This document shows positions 11,182 to 22,628 of a stretch of 64,000 bases of DNA, in pieces; position 1 is the first letter of the stretch; each line of letters opens with the position of its first letter. The translations under genes were made by a program, and so were the position numbers. The stretch is taken from positions 2,046,001 to 2,110,000 of the forward strand of contig NC_134379.1 in NCBI RefSeq assembly GCF_035582795.1, read 5' to 3'. The notes beneath the pieces are model-generated. The model saw only the letters and a list, made by a program, of their open reading frames with translations, had not been told where the DNA came from and did no database searches. Origin of the DNA: Mycteria americana. Its lineage: Eukaryota; Chordata; Aves; Ciconiiformes; Ciconiidae.

Positions 11182-11946
11182 AGTCTCTCTGGATGTCCGG
11201 GCAAGACGGGGCGCAGTTTCTGAACGGGCCCATGTTTGGGTGATCTCATCAGACTTTGAGCACTACATCATCACCGATAACGCAAACAAACTGGAGGTGG
11301 CACTCGATGGACTTAGGTTGTTTAAAATCTCTCTCATCATCTCATGAATCTGCTGTACTATAAAAACAACAGCTTTTAAAAGTATGTATATAAAATCCAT
11401 TTCTCGTTCGTTTTATTTTCTTGATGGGTTCCCCCCCCTCTTTTTAAACCTCTCCAAACCACATTTTTTCGTAGCGTTTTGACATAGTCTCGTAGCCACG
11501 TAGTTCTAATTCTTTGTGTATCTAGCGAGAGCCTAACCATAGCGTAACTGTTTATATTAAGGGGTTTCTTTCGTTTCTCTTTCCCCCCTCCCCTCCTCCT
11601 CCCTTCTGTTTTACGTAGTCGTTGTTGCTTCAAGGATGCTGAGATGGTGACAGGAGGCTCAGCCGCTGGCACCGGCTCTGCAGCCGCCGAGGCTGGCGGG
11701 GAGCAGAGCCGGCGGCGGGCGCGGTTTGGGGGCGGCCTCGCGGGGCGCGGGGGAGCGGCGGGTTCTCTGGCCCTTCTTTTCGTTTGTGGCGTCTTCGTTA
11801 ACCTAATTCTATCTATTTTCGGCAATAAGGCAAGGACTACAAACTTTTTGTGCGTCCTTTTTCTATAAGTGCTTTTTTTTGTTGAAAGAGGTGATATAAG
11901 GTTTTTTGAAATTGTGAATTCTGAAAAAAAGAAAAAAAAAAAATAC

Positions 11947-11954
11947 TGTAAATA
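11947..11954 (+). promoter_or_regulatory. Pumilio-type element UGUAAAUA in MSI2 3' UTR
   Basis: TGTAAATA is an exact match to the PUF-family consensus UGUANAUA. A second exact match, TGTACATA, lies at 15478-15485. Pumilio binding promotes mRNA decay or repression (established). Function here is inferred from motif and UTR context only. Confidence 0.4.
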
Positions 11955-12640
11955 CAATTCCATTAACTACATATAAACTATTAAGAAAGAGAAATACAAA
12001 CCTATTTTTGTGATGGAGTCAGCCTAAGGCAGTTTCTCTATGAAAATGGAAGAAAAAAAAAAAGGAAGTTTTAGACTTTTTGACCAACTGCCGGCGCTGG
12101 CCCGCGGGAGTTAGGCGACGCACGCCCTGTTGGGCTTGCTCCGTAGGCGAGGCAGACCTCCCAGCTCTCCTAGCGTCATACCAGCATCTTCGCTCTCCGA
12201 CGTGCACAGCTTACAAAGGAACAGTCTAGCGGTATTTTTTTTTTTTTTTTTATTAATTTACAACCTGCTTTTCCCAAGACTGAAAAAGAAGCTACGGTTC
12301 TCCTATTTAACGCATTTACGGTTCAAAGCACACCTGTATTTCGTTTTTAGTTGTCGTTTTCAACTAGATCAACTCGCTGTCCAGTCATTTCAGCTGCCCT
12401 GGGCGCCCTGCGCGGCCCGGGCGGAGGCGAGGTCCCTCCGCCGCGCTCGCCCGCCGCAGGCGGAGCGGCTCCGCAGCTTGCATGGTTACCTGTGTTATCC
12501 ATTACTTTCTGTGTTAACAAATTAGGAAAGCAACTTTGGTTTGTTTTGTTTTTTTGGGAATACCTCAGTGCTACAAGTTTCACCCTAGAAGCAACGGAAG
12601 ATTTTAATTTATTGTAGTTGTAAACAGAATTTTAAAAAAA

Positions 12641-12646
12641 AATAAA
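12641..12646 (+). terminator. Possible proximal poly(A) signal AATAAA in MSI2 3' UTR
   Basis: AATAAA follows an A-rich stretch and precedes tgcactgtgactgg, a modest GU-containing downstream element. Further AATAAA copies lie at 13253-13258 and 13262-13267. These could support shorter 3' UTR isoforms; which are used cannot be told from sequence. Confidence 0.35.
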
Positions 12647-13308
12647 GTATAAAACATCATTGCACTGTGACTGGTAGGGGAAAAACTGACAGTTTCCTAT
12701 TTGCACATGTTTAATATTTGGCTGTTATATATATGGTCCTCTGTTGGGGGAGGAAACTTATGAAGGATATTTTTTAATTTAATTTTTTTAATATTGGTAA
12801 ATAGGCCTGCAACAGCAAACTAGAAGTACAACATGGTAGGTGGCATTAAGAACATACTGTAGTGTGGATATATTTCTTCTTTTTTTAACGTAATATTGAC
12901 AAGTTTTATTAATATTTTTTTAAATTGTTACGTTTATAAATTTGGTACTTTAGGTACAGCCAGTATAAGACACTGAATGCGACATTTGTTAAAAAGAGCT
13001 GCTGCACTCCTATTTTTGTAAATTTTACTAACAAGTAGACTAATGTAGACATTCAATAGACAAGGTAGAGCAAGGCATCTTTAACAAAAACAAGGCACCA
13101 TACTGCTAACCGAAAGGAGAAAACCTTGTTTTTCTTGTTTTTAAAAAAGAATCATGCTTTTTATGTAATATTTTAGGTTTTTTTCTTATTTCAGAACAAC
13201 CAGGTTTAAGCAAAATGCTGGACGCTTTTTAAATATTGAGACTTGATCGAGTAATAAAATAAATAAAACAATTCTTTAAAAAATAAAAACGAAAAAAAAC
13301 AACAAACC

Positions 13309-13344
13309 AAATTCCCTGAAATTCACTGTACCGTCAGGGAATTT
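13309..13344 (+). other. Perfect 11-bp stem-loop in MSI2 3' UTR
   Basis: AAATTCCCTGA (13309-13319) pairs perfectly with TCAGGGAATTT (13334-13344) around a 14-nt loop (AATTCACTGTACCG). It sits in otherwise unstructured A/T-rich UTR. It may present a protein-binding loop or affect the nearby AATAAA signals at 13253-13267. The stem is too short for a microRNA precursor. Confidence 0.75.
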
Positions 13345-14905
13345 TTTATTGCTATTTTGTCAATGTTGATGATGTACTGTACTACCAGTTGGTTTTCCTC
13401 TCCATTCCCTGTCACCTCATAGAATATTCTTTGTTGATCATTGTTGTATGTTAATAGTGTATAAAATGGCTATCTTGTAAGAGTGCTGTCCTGATGCTAG
13501 TGTAGTGAATTTTTCCCCCCCTCTTTCTCTCTTCCTCTTCTAGTACATATTGGTAGGTGTATCGTAATTAAGGTTAAAAATTTAGATGTAGTTATTCAGA
13601 TTTAGGACCAGTAAGGATAGAACTTTCTCTTATTTAAGAAAAAAATGCTAATAATTTTGGGAAGGTTTTCCTTTTTTTTTTTTCTTTCCTCTTTTCTTTG
13701 GTTTTTTTTCTCTTTTTTTTTTTTTTCTTTTGCTGATCTGATGCGGTTTCAACTAACCAAAGGTCTCACAATGTTAAAAATGCTGGCAAACTCTAAGGCA
13801 TTTGTAGATCCCCACCCTTGACTTTGAAAAGGGGATGTGCCATACTACCTTAAATGCTAATGCTAGATATGCAAAACTGGATTTTTTTAATTTATTTTTT
13901 AAAAGAGGGAGGCACGGTATATTAAAACGATTTTACTAAGAGAAAAAAAAAATATTTTTTTAAGAATGCTCAGAAGAAATTGCTAATCTGTGTGAATATG
14001 TTTTAGATGTTTATATACCTTTTGAGAAGTCCCAGTGGCCCATAGCACAAATGTCGTGGAATCCGATATGTTTTGATGTGGCTACCTAGACTAAGGTTCA
14101 CGTTAGTCCCCCACTCATCTAGAAGTCCATTTCGAAGGGTTTTTTTTTTCCTTTGTTCGTTCGTTTGGGGGTTTTTTGTAAATTTTTCAGCACAAAGGTT
14201 CAGCTCCACCTTTGTTTTAGTCAAGCGCAGCGAGCGAAGGATCGTTCCGAGGGATATTGCCCTTTTCTTTCCAAATATCTCATACGGACCCGCTACCCCC
14301 GGCGTGACCAAAAAGAGAGAGATTTCCGCCTCGTTGTGCGACACGGGCACCCAACGCGCCGCGCCGGCGTGGGCAGCGCCGCGGGCAGGTTCGGCCCTGC
14401 CCGGAGCGCCTGGCACCGCGCCGGCCGCGCGGAGGGACGGGCCGTGTCCCAGGCGCCGGGGACGTTTTGCGAGGAGTTGTAGCAAGCCACAAGAGCTGGG
14501 GTGCCCTCCCCCCTTCAAAATGAAAAAGTCACTTGTGATTGGCTTGATTAAAATGAAGCCCGATCTGTCCTTTAATTTTTTTGGTTTCGTATACTTCATA
14601 AATGTTCATTTTAAGTTGAATTTGTAGCTTGGACTTTAAGGTAGCATGGCTCTCTTTGCTGTAAGTTTCTTTTTTCCATTGTACAGCAGCGTACCGCTGG
14701 TGAATGTTACACATCTTGCTAGGCTAGTTAAACCATTGGGTAATTGTTGGTAATAACGACCTGAAAGGTGTTCGGATTTCTTTTCTTCCCTGCTCTGAAG
14801 CCTAGGATGCTGTTTTCATCTGTAGTGTGAATGAGGGCTAGCGACTCCAGCCACAGTCACCTTCCTGTTTCGTTTCTGCCATTCACTCAATGCAACATAA
14901 TCAAT

Positions 14906-14911
14906 AATAAA
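14906..14911 (+). terminator. Possible poly(A) signal AATAAA in MSI2 3' UTR
   Basis: AATAAA in the context tcaataataaagcaatatag, which resembles a genuine distal poly(A) signal. A genomically encoded A21 tract follows at 14985-15005, so oligo-dT reads here could be internal priming rather than true cleavage. Confidence 0.4.
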
Positions 14912-14984
14912 GCAATATAGTTTACTACATTTTTACTGAAGGCCAGCCATGGTTATGTATGATATTGCATATGAAACTGTTTAC

Positions 14985-15329
14985 AAAAAAAAAAAAAAAA
15001 AAAAACAACACTAACTCATAGCTGTCTTTTATGCTATGGAAATGTCTCTCGGGTGGAATTTTCTGAATTCTTTTTTTTAGTGGTTTGGTTTGTTTTTTTA
15101 AGCGAAATAGTTCAAACAGAAAACTGAAGTTAGTGTAAGGTGAAGAGACAGGATGCATCGAAGACACACCGGCAGATCCCGGTCTGCGCACAGACACTGT
15201 AGAGTTTCATACGTACAGAATCCAAGTCAACCCCGTTGCCGTGTGCGAACACTACGTGAGGAGATTCTGTAAGCTAAGCAATACTTTAATACTGTAATAA
15301 AAATTACCAAAAAAAAAAAAAAAAAAAAA
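14985..15329 (+). repeat. Two encoded A21 homopolymers in the UTR (14985-15005 and 15309-15329)
   Basis: Each tract is 21 consecutive A, separated by about 300 nt of normal UTR. They are not retroposon tails as far as can be seen, since no repeat body precedes them and no target-site duplication was found. They matter mainly as internal-priming artefacts in 3'-end sequencing. Confidence 0.8.
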
Positions 15330-15627
15330 GTATTTTGAGAAAGTAAATCCTCGTGATCGGTTCTCGGTTCCCAAACAGTCCGACTGTGTTGTCTCGAGAG
15401 AGCTCCGTGTCCCAGCAGGGTGAAGCCCCGGCAGCCTGGGGGGAAGCAGGGCTCGCCCCGCGCCCGGCTCTCTGGTCTGTACATACTCGTAACACCACGC
15501 GTGGGCTCGTGTGTCGCGTCGACCGTCGTAGGTAGCAAATCCCCGTCATTCTCTGTTGTACGAGGTCTGAACTCCATCAGTACTAGGATGCAAGTCTAAG
15601 CATTTCAGGTGGTCATAAATGTACCTA

Positions 15628-15947
15628 AATAAACTATGGCACAGTGGCAGGCCTAGCCCTTCCTTTTATACTTTAGTATGAACTGATGAGAACTTTGGTA
15701 GTGACTTTTTTTTTATATATATACATATATATATGTATCTATATATATCAAGCATCTTTCAGGTCTCTGTGTATGGCTTTCTAAAGCCCTGTTGTAAAAT
15801 ACTATGTGGATGGGGGTCTCTCACATCACAGATGTGGAAAGTATAATTTTATATTTGTATTTTCAAATAAATAAGTTTGTGAAAGGTTTCCATCCTCTAC
15901 TGTGGTCCAGAAATCAATGTGTTTGTCTGACGAAAAAATACAATAAA
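15628..15947 (+). terminator. MSI2: Distal MSI2 poly(A) signals (15628, 15866, 15942)
   Basis: AATAAA occurs at 15628-15633, 15866-15871 and 15942-15947. The last is followed by gttttgaacagatccgtggagtgcctttc, with a GU-rich element at the right distance, and after it the sequence changes abruptly to GC-rich with a long G-run (about 16006-16015). I take about 15,965 as the distal 3' end of MSI2 transcripts. Confidence 0.6.
15711..15750 (+). repeat. AT-dinucleotide microsatellite in MSI2 3' UTR
   Basis: An imperfect (TA)n run with interruptions (tatatatatacatatatatatg, 15715-15736, and following bases) can fold on itself. It is probably length-polymorphic. Confidence 0.75.
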
Positions 15948-16066
15948 CTGTTTTGAACAGATCCGTGGAGTGCCTTTCATTCGGGGGGTGAAATGCTTAT
16001 TCCTGGGGGGGGGGGAGGCCGGTGCGCAGCCCCTGCATGGGGGCTGGCCCTGGGGAGGGCTGCAGC

Positions 16067-16096
16067 GTCCCCGTCCCCGTCCCCGTCCCCGTCCCC
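16067..16096 (+). repeat. (GTCCCC)n short tandem repeat
   Basis: Five perfect copies of GTCCCC. A similar, shorter run lies at about 18202-18223. Translation of the first array produces Pro-Val or Gly-Thr dipeptide runs that could be mistaken for protein. Confidence 0.85.
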
Positions 16097-17559
16097 CTGC
16101 GCAGTGCTCCAAGTCTCGTCCCTCGTGCTGTGCACCGCCAGGCACCTCTCTGGCATCGCATCCCTGCCCCTGGCATTTCCCTGGAGAAAAACCCGAATTC
16201 AGGGGGACGTGGCAGCATTGCTGTACTGCTGCTGCCGACGCTGCCGTCCCCCGCGGGTGCATCAGATCGTCGTAAAAATAACGCGGCGCAGGAAACATTA
16301 GGTAAAGGGCATCAGCGACAAGAGTCACCATTTTTAATGGCTTTCACTCGACCCCACGTTCCTAACGCGCGTCTGAGCGGAGCTCTGCCAGCCCTGACGC
16401 AGGGAAGAGCTTCGCTCTGTGGCTTAGAAATATTTCTATCTAGACGTCTATCGGCGTCTCTATTTATCAATCTCGGTGTCTCTTACAGAGATACTTGAGG
16501 GGAAAAAAAAATCATACCTGCTTTGTCCTTGCTTTCCCTTTGGGGACTGGTTTACCTTGCCGTGGAGGGCAGGGAGCGGCTGGCTGGGGACACAGAGCAG
16601 CGCGTCTTCGGAGGGAAAAGTCCCATCGAATTTCCCCTGAAGAGCAGCAAACCCGTCCGTGTGCAGCCCAGAGCAGCCTTCGGGGGGGCGGCTGCAGGAG
16701 GAGGGAGATGGTTTGCGATGGTTTGCCCTACAGACCTGCTTTTAGGCTGTGCCGCGTGGCAAGACGCCACGGTGAAGGGCGGGGGGGGGTCTCCCAGCCC
16801 GGCTCACCCTCCTCCCACCCCTCCCTAGATTTAAGGTTTCTGAGCGACTTTTACAACCTGGGAGGACTGGATGCGGCCAACCCCAGGCCGCCGAGCTGCC
16901 CAGAGAGGAGAGCAAAAACCTCACACGGGAGAAGGAGGAAAACCAGCCCCGACCTCCCCGTCCCGGGCTGAGCCCCAGGCCCCGTGGCAAACGGCAGCCG
17001 AGCCGGGACGTGAGCTCGCCCGCGCCCTGCCAGCACTAATCCCGCGCCCAGGAAGGGCGGCGGGGCCAGCGCGTGCCCGGTCCGGTGGGATAAACGCCTT
17101 GGCCCCGCGCACGCGCTCGCTGGTTGTTTTTCTCGTTGGGGCGACGCGCGTTGCCTGGCTTCGCACCCTCTTCGCAGCTCAGATATTTTTACCAGAGGAC
17201 GTTTTACTTTGGCTCTTGGAGGGGAGCGGAGCCAGCTTTCCCCCCGCCTCCTTTACGTCTTCAATATTCGCGTTATTTCGCCCGGGATGACGCAAGTTCC
17301 CACAGGCGCAGGCACGGCCGGGAGGTCGGGATGGGGGTTTGGGCTGGGACGGAGGGGACGTCCCGGCCCCGCCAGCACCCACAAACCGCCACGGGCATCG
17401 GCTGCGGGTCCGGCCCCGCTGCGGGGTCCCGGAGAGGCGGCGGCGCCGGGGCTCAGCCGGGACCGTGCCGGCGAAGGTCAGCGCGCGGCGGGACGCAGGA
17501 CGGGCTCCTCTCTGGAAAGCAGTCAACGCATCAAGCCCTTAATGGGATTGATGATTAGT

Positions 17560-18055
17560 GGAGCACCGAGGGGAAAATTAGATTAGAAAAACAAACGAAA
17601 ATAATTTCGGAAGTAGTGTTTATTCGGGGTGGAAGGAGCTTCCACTGCGAGGGCTGCAGGAAACGATTTGACTGCAATCCAGAAGAAAAGGAGCGCAGGT
17701 CTGGAGTACATTAGTGTGGTGGGAGGCCGGGAATAGCAGCCACTTAACCCTGTCATTCAGCAAACATTAGTGAATTATGAGTGTATTATATGTTGGGTTA
17801 TGTGTTTGTGAAAAGCCCGGAGGCCCGCTATAGCTGCACTGAAATGTTAGCGGGGGTCTGTGTCAAAATGTAAATTTTTATACCGACTCTGGAATAAAAA
17901 TAAGATTTTGTGTTCGCCTCCCAGCTACTGAAATCAAATTGCAGCCAAAATCAGAGTTGTAAAATAAGCAAAAATTTCCCTTCCCTGTCAAATTAGTGCC
18001 CCGATAAGGAAAACAAGGGATATAAATGTGATTTACTTCCTTTCCCTCCTGGCAC
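17560..18055. promoter_or_regulatory. Candidate conserved non-coding element block
   Basis: About 500 bp of AT-rich, non-repetitive sequence lies within GC-rich DNA. It contains homeodomain-type cores (ATTA/TAAT) and uninterrupted unique sequence such as cacttaaccctgtcattcag. This composition is typical of developmental enhancers in amniotes. Conservation itself cannot be seen here. Confidence 0.35.
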
Positions 18056-20484
18056 AAACATCTACGACCGAGACGTAACGAGGGGTTTCAGGGGCAGCCG
18101 GGGCTCTTTGGGGTTTTGCAGCGTAGCCCATGTGGCGGGCACTGGCACGCCGAGCCCGGGGAGCCCCGGCTGCGGCCCCCGGGGACAGGCCAGCCCCCGC
18201 ACCCCGTCCCCGTCCCCGTCCCCTGCCCTGCCCCAGGGCCCCCCACCCTGCAGCACGGGGCACGGCGACAGGACAGCCCGCTGCAGAGGAGGCTGTCCCC
18301 GCTGTCCGGGGGACGCGGGTGACATTTCCCGGGTTCGTTACCCTGCGGTGCAGACGGCAGCACCCTGCGCCGTTTTGGCAGAGCCGTAGATCCCCCATCA
18401 GGCATCTCGCGGCTGCAGTTCGGCAGCAGAAACCAAGCCAGCATTTATTAATTATGAGCTTAAGCACTTCCTTTCATGGCTATTTACAAGGGCCTCCTCA
18501 TTATTAATAATAAAGAATAATAAAATAGAGGGCTTTTAAAGCTCGTTTGTTCCGCAGCGTACTGATCCCCGCGGCGGGTGCGAGCCTGGATGCCACCCAG
18601 CACGCGGCCGAGAGCACCGAGCACTGAACCCCTGATTGTAATGACAATCCCACCCCAAAAAAAACCCCCTTTATACCATTCTGCACGCAATTATTTCAAA
18701 TATCATAAGGCATGAACGACGACAGCAGGCTCTACATCTCGAGGGTGCCTGGCTGCGGTTTTCAGTTGGTCATGAGGTGATGTCAGCTCCTGTGTATAGA
18801 GAGATACTTGTAATTCATTAGCTATTTGCAAAGGGCACCGATACTTGACTTCATTTCTGAATCAGTCGAAGGCTGATTTCCCTGCTATTTACCTCCATGG
18901 CAGCGGCTGTAATTAGCGGCAGCGCCAGCTCCCACGGGCCGGGCTGGCGTCTGCCGCTCGCATCCGCTGCTCGGTAATTTCTTGTCTGCAGGGCGAACAA
19001 AGAAAATTAAAGTTTCTTTTTGGTACGAGTGGAAGAGCCCCGTCCTTGAAGCCGCTTCGTCCCAGGGTGGCGGCGAGCCCAGGTCTCCAAACCCTGCGCC
19101 CAGCTCGACCTTACCGACGGGAACAACCAAAACCGCGGCGGGGCTGGCGGGGCTCGGGCGCGCTCCCGTCCACCCCTGCGTTTTCTGCGGGAGCAGCCGG
19201 CGCGGCCCCGCAGCCGCGGCACCCGGGGACCAGCCGAGGTCCCGCTGCGGGGCCGGTGGCGGCGACGGTGTCCAGCCCGTGCCCCGCCGCCGCCGCTGGG
19301 TGCTAATTGCCGTGACATATTGAGTGGCACTCGCCCGGGGAGAGGGCGAGAGGAGCCCGCGCACCGCTCCCGCTCGCTAATAATTACTGATTAAAAACTA
19401 GTTAAAAAGGCAATGAAGACTGAAACGTGCATTAACCGAACGACCCCCCGTCTCGCGCCGGCCGCGGAGAGACGGGCGCGATTGTGGAATCATCACTTGC
19501 AGCTTCTCCGAACGCTAACAGCGGCTCGAATTGCCCAGGATTTAGGGTGATGCCGGGGGGCTCGGGCGCACTGCGGCTCTCCCACCCGCCGCGCTCAGCC
19601 ATGCCAGGGCAGCGCGGCAGGAACTGGGGCCGCAGAGCCAGGGAGTCCGGCCGCTTTTAACCCGTGCGACTAAACCCTTCGCTTTGTCGTTTTCTGGACA
19701 GGCAAGGGCACGGTGAGCCGTATTAGTCACCCACCGGGGCAGGAGCAGGCTGCTCGCCCCGCTGCCTGCACCCGCGGGGTTTCACCGCCGCCCCAAGCCA
19801 GGGTGCCTGTGTGGGTACCGCCGGCTGATTCGGGGTGATGCCCCCCCCCCAGCCGCTTCGGGGCACGGCAGGGCCTTGCTTCCCACCAGCGTTCAGTCTT
19901 TGATTTTTCCCCTCGTGTGAAGCACGGCAGTGACCGAGACCTAACGAGCTCTCACGTGGCAAGCACGCGATCGGATGGAGTTTAAATTAAACCCGGGGGG
20001 GGGCTGCACGGCCAAAGGGGGGGCTCTGGGCCTCGCTGCCTCCTCGGCGCTTTGTGGGATACATCCCCGTGCCCAGGGCAGCGCTGCCCGGGCTCCCTCC
20101 TCCCGTCCCGGCCACGTCCCAGGGACGCCCTGTAATGACAAACCAACCCCGCCGTGCACTTCAAGGGGTAATAACAGCTCTGTGCCCCGCTCCAGGCTGC
20201 CGGCAAACCAAGGCGGCGTTGGCCGGGGATTCAGGAGGACAAGCGAGGTGGGAAGGGTGCTGCCGCCTGCCCCTCGATGGGAAAATAAAGAGCGAGGCCG
20301 TCGCCGCTATTTCTTGCACTGTAATTTAAAGAAGTCTACCGTGTGGTTTGGCAAATTGGACAACGCGAGCCTCCTCTCTTCTCCCGCCCGCCCGTCGGCA
20401 CCTCGCGGGCAGCAGCCGTGCCAGCCGCCCCGGCGCAGGGACCGGCTGCGGGAAGAGCTGCTCCTGCAGCCGGCAGCGCCCGTG

Positions 20485-20521
20485 GCGGGGGGCGGAGGGG
20501 GCGGAGGGGGCGGAGGGGGGG
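20485..20521 (+). repeat. (GGGGGCGGA)n G-quadruplex-prone run
   Basis: Three to four units of a 9-bp G-rich repeat end in a seven-G run. It has high G-quadruplex potential on the + strand and could act as a local replication or polymerase obstacle. Confidence 0.8.
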
Positions 20522-22609
20522 ACCCCCCCGGCCGGGCCCTTCTCTCGGAGGTGAAACTCTGTTCTGCTCGGGAAATGGCACCAGGAGCTGCCCCATACCG
20601 GGCCCTGCTTTCCAAAAAGAGTCTGAATTAAAACGACTTTTCCTTCCCGGTGACTGCGCTTCACTCACAGCTCCTGACAGCTTTGAAAATGGGCCCGGTT
20701 GAACTCATCATTTCCTACCGATTTGGGGTTTTTCTTCCCTGCCCTGACAGCTTTGCACCAAGGGTGTTCCCAAGTGTTGCGAGCGAAAGAGCCCTCCCTG
20801 CTCCCCAGCCCTCCCGGCTGCCCCAGGAGCCCCGGCAGTGGCACCGGGGCTTCTCCCACCCCTCAGGTCCGCCGGCTTTAATCCCCGCGCAGGAACCCAG
20901 CCTGCACGCCCGCCCCGCCGCCGCTGCACGACGGGGATGCTGCGCCCCAGGCTCCCCCCGCGTCTTTGCACCCAACTTTTTCAAGCCCGCTTGTCACGAA
21001 AGCAAACGTTTTCCTGCCTGTGTGGGTTGAAGCAGCTGTCTGTTTGGCCGTGCCTCGGAGCAAGCGGGTTTGAATCAAAAAATATTGAGCGTGCGCGGCA
21101 GGCTGGCTCACCCCCTCCCTCCAGAGCCAGGGCACAGGGGACACCCCAGCCCCGTCTCACAGAGGTGCCCGTTGCACAGCCAGTCCCAGCGCTTCCCCGC
21201 TGTCCCCCAGCCCGGCCGGGCCACCGGTGCCCTCTCCCTGGCCCTAAAGCCGCACGCTGGCCCCACAGCCCCCTTCACAGCCCGGCTGCGTCACCTCCGG
21301 CGTCTAAAGAGCCCCTAACAATTGCGGGCACTGACGCAACGTAAACACCAGCAAGAGTAATAAGCATGAGAAAGTACGCACTTTTGCCCTTTTAAAGCTT
21401 GCAGTGCATTTGAGCCACTAATAAAACCGCTTAGGATTTATACGGGGCTTTGCATCTTCGAAGCAAGGCAGTATTTCGCTCCTCCTCAGACTGGGGCTGC
21501 GGGCTCCAAATTCTCCCAAGCGCCCGCGGTGGAGCCGGAGCCACGTACGTGTCCCCGTCCCTATCCGCCCGACAGCGGCTGGGTAACACAGCCCCCATTC
21601 GAAGGATGCCTGAGCTGAGAGGCTGAAGGGAGGCAGCACCCGGGGCCGGGCTCAGCATCACTGCCCGGGCACCGGGCCCGAGCCGCCGGCGACCCCCCCA
21701 CGGCACCGCGGGGCTCAGGGCACGCGCGGCCGCTGGGGCATTAATAACCCGGCGCCGACAGCACACGCCGGTCCAAAGGACGCGCGTCCGAGCTGTCAAT
21801 ACCGATCGTCGTGACGCTGTGTAAATGCAACCTCTCCGCTTTGTGCCGCGCTGGCCCTATCGATCCGCGCGTGCGGCAGGAGCATCCCGGGAGCACGGAC
21901 GTTCGTAGTCGGACAGAGGAAGGTCACCGACTCAGCCCAGCCCCGGCGAGAGCCAAGAAAGAACCGTAGCCCTTTGCCGCACCGGCAGCCCGGAGCCCAA
22001 CCGAGGGTCCTCCCGGCAGCTGGCGGTGAAAAGCCTGCTCTGCCCAGCCTCCTGCGCGTTGCGGTTTGCATCAATCAAAATAAAACTAGGTCCCAAATGC
22101 AGCCCATAGCAAGTGGGGAGATGAAGGTATTCCACCCCAAGCCTTCGGAGACGCCGCTGAACAATGCTCTGCCATTAGCAATCAGCACAGCGGCGCGGCA
22201 TCGCGGCCGCTTCATAGAAAATCAAGAGGCAAAATAATTGAGTCAATAGTGATACGAAAGGATTGCTCCTTCAGCCCTATTCTTGTGCTAACAATTCTTC
22301 GGCAGGGCTGAAAATTCAAAAGCTCGGGGAATCAAAAAAGAATTGATTTGATTCGGAGCTTCAGCCCGGGGTGTATTTAACACATCATTTTTGCTTGCTT
22401 TACGTATAATAGAAACTGTTTGAAGGCAGAAGGGCTGCCTTCTGCGGCGGAGAGACCGGGGAGCGCAGGAAGCATGGGGGCAGGAGAACGTTCTTGATTC
22501 GCTGCTTTTTGAAGAGCAGCTGGACCCACGCCATCCCCACAGACTGCTGACGAACCCTGGGGACCCTCCCCACGCAGCGACAGCCCCGGGCTCCCAGCCC
22601 CCCGAGCAT

Positions 22610-22628
22610 CCCCCCCCCCCCCCCCCCC
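22610..22628 (+). repeat. C19 homopolymer
   Basis: Nineteen consecutive C lie in a GC-rich context. Length is likely uncertain in the assembly and variable between individuals. Confidence 0.85.

Larger units (their letters stand above)
1..15965 (+). other. MSI2: MSI2 locus, 3' portion (partial gene)
   Basis: This is the 3' end of Musashi RNA-binding protein 2. The two RNA-recognition motifs lie upstream of the window; only the C-terminal tail and the 3' UTR are here. Recognition rests on the coding exon at 6860-7068, whose translation matches the known vertebrate MSI2 tail, and on the invariant Musashi C-terminus [13 protein letters not shown] at 8808-8846. Musashi proteins bind UAG-containing elements in mRNA 3' UTRs and regulate translation in stem and progenitor cells. 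The right boundary is set by the last good AATAAA (15942-15947) plus about 20 nt. The gene is convergent with MRPS23, about 45 kb away. Confidence 0.93.
11182..15965 (+). other. MSI2: MSI2 terminal exon, long 3' UTR
   Basis: The block starts after a strong acceptor with agtctctctggatgtccggg, which resembles Musashi 3' UTR sequence. It continues as AT-rich sequence full of T-runs, A-runs and short AU-rich elements, with multiple poly(A) signals. Such a UTR is expected to be a target of RNA-binding proteins and microRNAs. It contains two Pumilio-type sites, a perfect 11-bp stem-loop, several short GC-rich inserts (about 11641-11775, 12385-12480, 14335-14470, 15370-15480) and two genomically encoded A21 tracts. 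No protein-coding frame in it is credible. Confidence 0.75.

Noticed and set aside
10790..11347. 185-codon + strand frame across 11182
   Set aside because: It crosses the inferred 3' splice acceptor and runs into MSI2 3' UTR sequence after the MSI2 stop; the peptide has no family resemblance.
16022..16498. Frame with a Pro-Val repeat
   Set aside because: The repeat is the (GTCCCC)n array translated; it is not a protein domain.
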